Assembly: GCA_937897265.1 (NCBI GenBank)
Contig: CALCPT010000262.1
Span: 1-5,017, forward strand
DNA from: an uncultured Alcaligenaceae bacterium
GTDB taxonomy: Bacteria > Pseudomonadota > Gammaproteobacteria > Burkholderiales > Burkholderiaceae_B
Length of the DNA: 5,017 bases
Reading direction: 5' to 3'
Below the pieces are notes generated by a model. That model was given only the letters and a program-made list of their open reading frames with translations, searched no databases and had not been told where the DNA came from. Positions 1 through 5,017 of the stretch are shown in pieces. The first letter of the stretch is position 1. Each line of letters starts with the position of its first letter. Position numbers and translations under genes: made by a program.

Positions 1-713
1 TTGTCGGACGTGCCAAAGGATTCGGTCAGTGGCTTTCTTACCTGCTTAGCGCCTAAATCGCTAACGCCGAGGCCTTCGCTAACTCGCAGGACAAAGGCAA
101 TGAGGTCTGTGTAGGTTTCAGCAAACGCAATCGCCTCTGCAACCTGCTTTGTGATCGCCCGGTCAAGACCGTCGTTGAGTCCAAAAGCCTCAGATCTGTT
201 TTTAGCAATTAACTTTCGAATGGATTCAGAGACGGGCAGAAATTCAGCCAGACGCTTAATGCTGTTTTGGCGGAGTGAATCGGACCATGCAAGGCTTTCA
301 TTGTTGGTTTTTGTGAGTGCGTTCGCCAGGTAGTCAGCAGACTGAAATGACTCCGCAATTTGCTTTTTATTGTTCTTTGCAACGCCTTCTGCAAAGGTCA
401 TCGATTCAACACAACGCAACACAAAAGCGATGAGGTCTGAGTAGGTTTCAGAGAACCCAACCGACTCAGACTCACGCAAGGTAAATATGTTTTTTCGCCC
501 TTCTGAAATTGGAAGGCTCTCACTAGAACGCTTTGTCCAGCTTCGCGATCCAGCCTCGATGAAGGCAAGCGTTGCGGCTACAGCAATGCTGTAAACCGCA
601 GGATAGGCTGCAGTCCAGCTTTTGCCTGCACTGGCACTTGACCATGTGAATCCAGCCGAAGCCCAGGTGTATCGAGACCCCTGGGTTTCAGTAACCGTCA
701 CCGTTTCGGGCAT
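1..713 (-). CDS. Repeat-rich phage tail fibre-like protein, 3' end beyond window
   Basis: An open frame runs from ATG at 711-713 to the left edge without a stop (237 complete codons seen). It begins MPETVTVTETQG and has a tryptophan/serine-rich N-terminal part (W17, W24, W33; residues about 15-45). From residue 64 onward it is nearly all degenerate repeats of 18 or 20 residues, starting with [S/A/V/N/T]-E and followed by hydrophobic residues and a second acidic residue. There is no obvious signal peptide, membrane anchor or catalytic motif. The start lies five bases after the stop of the gene before it and has only a weak ribosome binding site, so translation is probably coupled. Position after a J gene and a small tail-tip protein suggests a tail fibre or other virion surface protein; that role is inferred from context. 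I do not recognise a named family with certainty. The coding frame is secure because the repeat register holds over 170 residues. Confidence 0.8.
   Translation of the reverse strand, partial: MPETVTVTETQGSRYTWASAGFTWSSASAGKSWTAAYPAVYSIAVAATLAFIEAGSRSWTKRSSESLPISEGRKNIFTLRESESVGFSETYSDLIAFVLRCVESMTFAEGVAKNNKKQIAESFQSADYLANALTKTNNESLAWSDSLRQNSIKRLAEFLPVSESIRKLIAKNRSEAFGLNDGLDRAITKQVAEAIAFAETYTDLIAFVLRVSEGLGVSDLGAKQVRKPLTESFGTSD
91..121 (-). repeat. Direct repeat copy A (31 bp), coding
   Basis: This copy matches bases 421-451 with three mismatches in 31, at an exact 330-bp offset (110 codons, in frame). It encodes part of ETYTDLIAFVLR (residues 199-210) in the fibre-like protein, the second of the two 20-residue units. 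The higher DNA identity than between other units suggests a recent duplication of a six-unit block, or local gene conversion. Confidence 0.85.
421..451 (-). repeat. Direct repeat copy B (31 bp), coding
   Basis: This is the partner of the repeat at 91-121 and encodes part of ETYSDLIAFVLR (residues 89-100). The two copies mark the boundaries of a 110-residue higher-order repeat made of one 20-residue and five 18-residue units. Confidence 0.85.
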
Positions 714-718
714 GACGA

Positions 719-1165
719 TCAGCTCATCGTGAAGGTGAAAACGGCGGTCAGGCTGTCATCAGCACCTTTATTGACCACAGGGAACACCACTCGGTCAAAC
801 ATGATGCCAGCTGACGCTGCGTTGAATACCCCTGCCTCTGTGATTGCACCGGTCCCATCACCAGCCAGGAAATCAGCTGTGAAAGTAAATGTTTTGGTGC
901 CAGCAGTATGGGCGTAGGTCGCAGCGTTGCGATCGAGTTCTGTCACCAGCGCCGACTGTGTTGCTGCGGCTGCGGTAGTCCCTGTGCCAAGGGCAATGAA
1001 TCCCATCACGTTGGGACGACTGACAGACTTTCCAATGGCATCGGCAATAAAGTCGAAGCCCACGTTGACGATGATGTTGTCCTTGTGAACAGTTTCAACC
1101 TCGCCGTTAGAACGGTGCACGATGAGAGTCATCGCGCCATAAAGCTGCATAGATTCTTGGATCAT
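719..1165 (-). CDS. Small phage tail-tip/fibre-associated structural protein (148 aa)
   Basis: A 148-residue cysteine-free protein beginning MIQESMQLYG and ending in FTFTMS. I chose the ATG at 1163-1165 because a GAGGA sequence lies five bases before it. The in-frame ATG at 1175-1177, which would give 152 residues, sits inside that ribosome binding site and has no site of its own. Visible motifs are NIIVNVGFDFIADAI (30-44), FIALGTGTTAAA (56-67), LVTELDRN (73-80) and GAITEAGVFNAA (106-117). From memory these are typical of a widespread family of small phage proteins encoded near J or tail fibre genes, usually annotated as hypothetical or tail proteins. The glycine/threonine/alanine-rich, beta-prone sequence fits a virion component. 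The exact role is unknown; a fibre base or adaptor is a guess from position between J and the repeat protein. Confidence 0.85.
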   Translation of the reverse strand: MIQESMQLYGAMTLIVHRSNGEVETVHKDNIIVNVGFDFIADAIGKSVSRPNVMGFIALGTGTTAAAATQSALVTELDRNAATYAHTAGTKTFTFTADFLAGDGTGAITEAGVFNAASAGIMFDRVVFPVVNKGADDSLTAVFTFTMS

Positions 1166-1170
1166 AAAAG

Positions 1171-1176
1171 TCCTCA
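1171..1176 (-). promoter_or_regulatory. Ribosome binding site of the 148-aa tail protein
   Basis: Read on the minus strand, TGAGGA is followed by a five-base CTTTT spacer and then ATG at 1165-1163. It overlaps the alternative ATG at 1177-1175 and so argues against the longer start. The preceding A/T-rich stretch (1178-1190) could help ribosome loading; I cannot claim a promoter there. Confidence 0.7.
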
Positions 1177-1245
1177 TTTAAAATAAATGACGCCGCCTCG
1201 TGCGAGAGCAGCGCCACGGTTGGGTGAAATTTGGTTGAGCTAGAT

Positions 1246-4200
1246 CTAGTACAAACGCAGGCTTGTAAAGGTGCCGACCGGCGCTATTGCAGCTCTCGAC
1301 GAATCGACATCACCACCCATTCGTCCTGCAAAGAGTCGGCGCTCGCTGGCCGTTTGACAAACACCAAGACAAATCCGGTCCGTAATGGATACAGAGAACG
1401 AAACACTCACTCGCCTTGCGAGATGGTCCTCCAAGAAAAAGGAGGCATTTGAAGCGTCATATCCCACGAGCAGTTGCCCCGATGAGCCTGTCGCGGCCCA
1501 GATGACACAAGTTGTAATCTCAGAAGGCGCAAACCAGAATGACGTGTGAAAGACGTCTGGAATGCTCACACTCCAAGCGACTCGGGTCGTGTCCTTGACC
1601 ATCAGCCCGTCCCCATAACGACCTGCGGCGTAACTCACGCTTGCTGCTTGGCTTAGCAACGGGTTACCAAGACCGTTAGTGGAACCATTAAGCCTCCAGC
1701 CGTAAATTTCTCCGGCTTGCAGCGCATCTTCACGCGCAATTTGAAACCGCGCATCCACGTTGGCAATTGCACCGTCATATGCCCATTGGCGTTTGGCAGC
1801 ATCACTTGCCCAAGGAAAGTTCGCCTCCAGCCATGTTGTACGGTCATCAACCGATGCACCCAAACTGTTGAGCAACGTGTTCTGAGCACGGATGGGTGAG
1901 ACCAAGTCCAACTCAAATAGATACTCAGCCGTCTGAGCACCAGTGCTCATGCGCAGCACATTGCGGCCATTGACCGAGACGACCGATGCGAAGTGCTTGG
2001 TACCAGGAAACCCTAAAGCCTGCTCATCGCGTGCGAGGATCAGATTTGCGTTTTGGGGTTGGGCCACCACCGTCGAGACAAAGGTCGGCGTGTCGCTGTA
2101 AATCCCAGGTGACGCAATTGCTTTGATCCAAAACTTACGTTCGCCATCAAAACCGGAAGGCAGCGTGTAGCTGGTGGATTTGACCTCGGCAACAAATAGC
2201 GAAGCGTCCCAAGCCGCCCCTTCGCGTAACTCATAGCCCACCACCTCGGGCTCAGGGTTAGGTTGCCAGCGAAATTCCAAACGATTGGCCGATTGCACAA
2301 CATCGAACTGCCGAACCGTACTCGGAGCAAGTAAATTCAGCACAAAGGTTGTGACGTGCGCGCTGTAATTTCCAGAGGTATCAATCGCACGAATGTGATA
2401 CGGGTACTGACCTGCTGCACTTTGATCATGCAACATCTGAGTACCTGACGTCTTGGCCACAAGTTGAGCGTCATCCCAACCTGTCCCCACGCGCACCTCG
2501 TATCCTGAGAGGTCAGCATCTTGCAGTTCATCCCAGGCAATCATCAAGTCTGAAACTCTGCGCTGGACCGTAAATCCAGTGACGTCCGATGGCGGCAACG
2601 TCTTACCCAGCACTACCCCGCTGAGCGTTGCGGGAATGCTCTCCTTACGGGTGATGCCAATGGCTCTCAGACTGAACTCGTACTGCCCCTCTTGGGCGTC
2701 ACGAATTTCAGCGTAGTTTGCGCTGGTCAGTGGCAGGCTTACGAAGTTTCCGCCTGCGACCCGATAAGACAGGCGGTAGGCAATGGCAGTTTGAACCTCG
2801 GTCCATGAGACCTGAACCAAGACTTGAGCCTGGTCTTTCACCCTATAAAGACTCTCTTGCATTGCCAACCCCGTAGGCGGTGGAGGAATGTCCGAAAGAA
2901 CAGTAATCGAGCGTGGCTGAAGTGCCAGACCTTCTTCAATCGCTGCGTATTTGCTTGGGTTGTGCGCCAGTGCCGTTACTTCATGGACACCCGGATCACG
3001 CTCAGCGACAGACACCACCCTAAAAAGCTGCGGCTCAATGATTGAGGATGCCAACATCCAAATTGCATCAACTTGGGGGACCGAGCTGAACGGTATCGTC
3101 ACTGTCAGAGTGCGACCGGATACAGGCCCCACCAGTCGCTCCTCGACAGTTCCATTCGGCAAAACGACCGAGAGTCGCCAAGGTAAATCAGCTGGCAACT
3201 CTTGGTCGAGCGTGACAGTGCTAGCCGTTGCAGCGGCGATCCGACCACCCAAGCGCATACCGCCGCGAACAGGATCAGCGACCTTGATGATGTCGCCTGG
3301 ACGCACCACTGCACCTTCAAGGCCCGTTCGGAAAGTGACAATTTCTGACTCAGATTGCTCGGAGAACAAAAGCCACTTGCCCACCCGGTGGGCCTGACCG
3401 CGAGCAGTGCAACCGAGTGCAACTACGTCGCTTTGCACAATCCCATAGCGGGCGATACCTGCGGCGTCTTCGACATATTCAACCTTCTGACGGTAGAAAT
3501 CATCTGGATCGTTCCAGGTCACGAGCGCCACGGTGTGACGAGCTTTAGCTGAAGATCCTTGGTAGGCAAACTCACCGTCCACCACGTTGCCGGGGGCGAA
3601 CTGGTAAACCGCATCACTGGGTGCGTCCTGCGTGACAGTGATTGCTCCACCCGACCAATACACCATACCTCGAAAAATCGAGGCCATGTCCTGCACGACC
3701 TTGTAAGCCTGCTCGCGCGTCTGAAGATACAAGTTACAGGTAAAGCGTGGCTCAAAGCCCCCAAGCCCGTTAGGAACCAACTGGTCGCAATACTGCGCCA
3801 CTCGGTAAAGCGCCCATTTGTCGACCTGTGACTCAGGGATGTATCCACCCAAGCCGTACCGGGTACTGGTGACCAGGTCATAAAAACACCACGCAGGGTT
3901 GTCTGTCCATGCGATTTTGAAGTTTCCGTTCCACACGCCACTGTAGGTTCGTGTACCAGGGTCATAGTTCACCGGCACACGGACACGCAGCAGTTTCATG
4001 TCGTAGCTGCGCCGAGGGATGGCCGAAAACTGCGAAGCATCTACCCTCAACGCAACCAAGGCGCTGTTGGGATAGCGCAGCTTGCTCTCGATCACCTCGG
4101 TGTAGGACTCGAGGAAGGTCTTGTTTTGCAGGCTGGTCTGCGTCGAGTCTGCCGTGATGCGACGCAGGCGCACATCCCAAGGACCAGTCCCGGACAAAGG

Positions 4201-4484
4201 AACGTAGTAACTGCGCTGGTAGCGCGAAGTGGTTTTGCCCGAGACCGTGTCCGATAGGAATTGCACAAAGCCTGCGCCGTGCGCCTGAACATCAATGGCG
4301 TAGCTGACCGAGGTGCCGTTGAGGTCCCCGTTGGTGGTGTCCTGCAGCGTCAGGGTCGGGATGCTGACCTTGATGCGCACGGCATCCACGTCAGGGTCAG
4401 TGATGGTGACGCCGGTGAAAGGAGCAACCGTGGTGGTTTCGGTGACCGTTTGGCCAGCGACAACACCGCCCAGCAGACGAATTC
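1246..4484 (-). CDS. J: Phage central tail tip / host-specificity protein (lambda gpJ-like), 5'-truncated
   Basis: This is a lambda gpJ-type protein forming the tip of a siphovirus tail and contacting the host receptor. The frame is open from 4554 to TAG at 1246-1248 (1102 codons), but about the first 25 codons come from foreign DNA at the contig join, so the true start is missing. Numbered from 4554, similarity to J begins near residue 31 (VVAGQTV) and continues with ITDPDVDAVR (51-60), LQNKTFLESYTEVIESK (142-158), NPAWCFYDLV (219-228), VDKWALYRVAQYCDQ (244-258) and GCTARGQAHRVGKW (381-394). These closely match remembered lambda J blocks such as LQNKT, DKWALYVIGQYCDQSVP and GCTSRGQAHR. Three fibronectin type III-like domains follow (about 559-650, 654-740, 743-830), then a spacer (830-945) and a possible LamG-like end (about 948-1102). 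Compared with lambda J, roughly 85-90 N-terminal residues are absent. The reading frame is otherwise intact. Confidence 0.93.
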
Positions 4485-4490
4485 GCCCAT
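4455..4490. other. Probable chimeric join between phage and eukaryotic DNA
   Basis: Right of this interval, the minus strand encodes exportin-4-like sequence in very GC-rich codons. Left of it, the minus strand encodes lambda J-like sequence, in a different frame, with ordinary codons. J similarity is clear up to about 4464 (VVAGQTV), and exportin similarity holds to about 4480 and perhaps to 4458 (AVLS), so the exact base is uncertain. A GAATTC (EcoRI) site lies at 4479-4484; it could mark a ligation or be chance. The most likely cause is library or assembly chimerism. Confidence 0.8.
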
Positions 4491-5017
4491 GCGCTGCGCC
4501 GCCTCCTTCGCCTCCAGCGTCGACAGCAGCCGCTTGGAGCAGATAACAAAGCACTCGCGCAGGCCGTGCGCCTGGAACGCGGCCGCCGTCTCGCGGTGGA
4601 AGTCCGCGTCCATGCCGAGCGCCGTCGCGCGGCCGCTGTCGCCCGCGCCCATCTCCTCCACGAGCGCGAGGCAGAGGCGCGCGCCGACCTCGCGCGCCGC
4701 GTCGCCGCTCGCGTCGCCCAGCAGCTGCACGACGTGGTCAAACAGGCGCGCGCGCGACTCGGCCGCCTCCTCCAGCCACCCGCGCTTCCACAGCACGGCG
4801 ACCGTGACGAGCAGCTGCATGACGGCGGACGTCTCCATGCCCGCGCCCGCGCGCGTCGCGGCGACGCCGAGGCACCAGTCGCGCGTGCCCGCGCGCTCCT
4901 CGTGCGACAGCGCGGGCCACGCCCGGATGGCCGCGCTGCGGATGGTGAGCACCGCCTGGAACTGCGCGCGCCGCTCCGCGTCGCTGAGGGGCACCACCCC
5001 CCGCGCGTGGCGCACGG
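4458..5017 (-). CDS. XPO4: Exportin-4-like nuclear transport receptor, internal N-terminal fragment (eukaryotic)
   Basis: About 185 residues with no stop or intron visible; the frame is open to the right edge, so both ends are missing. Exportin-4 is a karyopherin-beta of stacked HEAT repeats that carries cargo such as eIF5A out of the nucleus with Ran-GTP. Numbered from the GTG at 5015, FQAVLTIRSAAIRAW (19-33) matches remembered plant XPO4 FQAAAAIREAAIREW. LWKRGWLEEA (75-84) matches its MKRGWLE and human VIVKRGSLDKS. LCLALVEEM (114-122) followed by GMDADFH (134-140) matches human ILTALLSEF and LSMEFH, with similar spacing. These blocks correspond to roughly residues 70-240 of a protein of more than 1100. 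Composition is extremely GC-rich (47/60 at 4681-4740), suggesting a GC-rich alga or other protist. The frame runs on to a stop at 4350, but its last 37 or so codons are phage DNA. Another exportin (XPO7-type) is a weaker alternative. Confidence 0.72.

Larger units (their letters stand above)
3..524 (-). repeat. Array of degenerate 18-20-residue coding repeats (about 10 units)
   Basis: Within the fibre-like protein, residues 64-237 divide into consecutive units starting at residues 64, 82, 102, 120, 138, 156, 174, 192, 212 and 230. All complete units are 18 residues except those at 82 and 192, which are 20. Most begin with x-E-[S/A/F/G]-hydrophobic and carry a second [S/A/N]-[E/D] at positions 7-8, as in SESLPISE, AESFQSAD, SEAFGLND and SEGLGVSD. 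The last unit is cut by the window edge. Such a regular spacing suggests an elongated stacked or trimeric fold, but that structure is inference. Confidence 0.8.

Noticed and set aside
1197..1219. GC-rich partial inverted repeat between J and the small tail protein
   Set aside because: Only about five pairs form around a two-base loop, with no U-run on the transcript side. It is not a credible terminator.
1240..1249. Perfect 10-bp palindrome CTAGATCTAG overlapping the J stop codon
   Set aside because: It is too short to form a stable hairpin and has no T-tract, so it is not supported as a terminator or an operator.
2951..3397. 148-codon plus-strand open frame inside J
   Set aside because: It is antisense to well-conserved J coding sequence and its product shows no recognisable features; a shadow frame.
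3519..3965. 148-codon minus-strand open frame in another register of J
   Set aside because: It overlaps the conserved J core (NPAWCFYDLV region) in the wrong frame; a shadow frame.
4479..4484. GAATTC (EcoRI) site at the join as proof of a cloning chimera
   Set aside because: One six-base site is expected about every 4 kb by chance, and the exact join could lie up to about 25 bases to its left. It is kept only as a hint.
4397..4741. Arginine/alanine/serine-rich 114-codon minus-strand frame
   Set aside because: Low-complexity product of very GC-rich DNA read out of frame; the exportin frame explains this stretch.
4350..5015. A genuine exportin-phage fusion or a novel defence or transport system
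   Set aside because: The C-terminal residues after about 184 are out-of-frame phage DNA and J is beheaded at the same place, which fits a chimeric contig better than an evolved fusion.

Overview
The window joins two unrelated pieces of DNA. Bases 1 to about 4470 are a block from a bacterial (pro)phage tail module, and bases from about 4480 to 5017 are a fragment of a nuclear gene from a GC-rich eukaryote. The phage part has moderate composition (counted 28/60 G+C at 301-360 and 33/60 at 4201-4260). The right end is much richer (47/60 at 4681-4740) and uses almost only G/C in third codon positions. This looks like a metagenomic or mixed-culture contig with a chimeric join, or a eukaryotic draft assembly contaminated by bacterial sequence. 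It does not look like one natural locus.

All genes are on the minus strand, so the phage module reads right to left. First comes a 5'-truncated gene for a lambda gpJ-like central tail tip/host-specificity protein (1246 to about 4484), with three fibronectin type III-like domains and a possible LamG-like C-terminal domain. After an 80-bp gap comes a 148-residue tail-tip-associated protein (719-1165) whose start is fixed by a GAGGA ribosome binding site. Five bases after its stop begins a third gene (713 to the left edge, still open), a fibre-like protein made almost wholly of degenerate 18-20-residue repeats. The order fits a siphovirus tail tip/fibre operon, with J at the tip and the two downstream genes as accessory or receptor-contacting parts. 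The J sequence type and the base composition suggest a proteobacterial host, perhaps Burkholderiales, but this is an impression only.

The right-end fragment encodes about 185 residues resembling the N-terminal HEAT-repeat part of exportin-4 (XPO4), a karyopherin-beta found only in eukaryotes. Its frame is open at the window edge and loses similarity where the phage J similarity begins. The two long overlapping minus-strand frames around 4350-4554 are therefore artefacts of the join, each running a short way into the other's DNA.

No RNA genes, CRISPR arrays, insertion sequences or convincing terminators or promoters were seen. The only intergenic stretch, 1166-1245, holds the ribosome binding site and little else.
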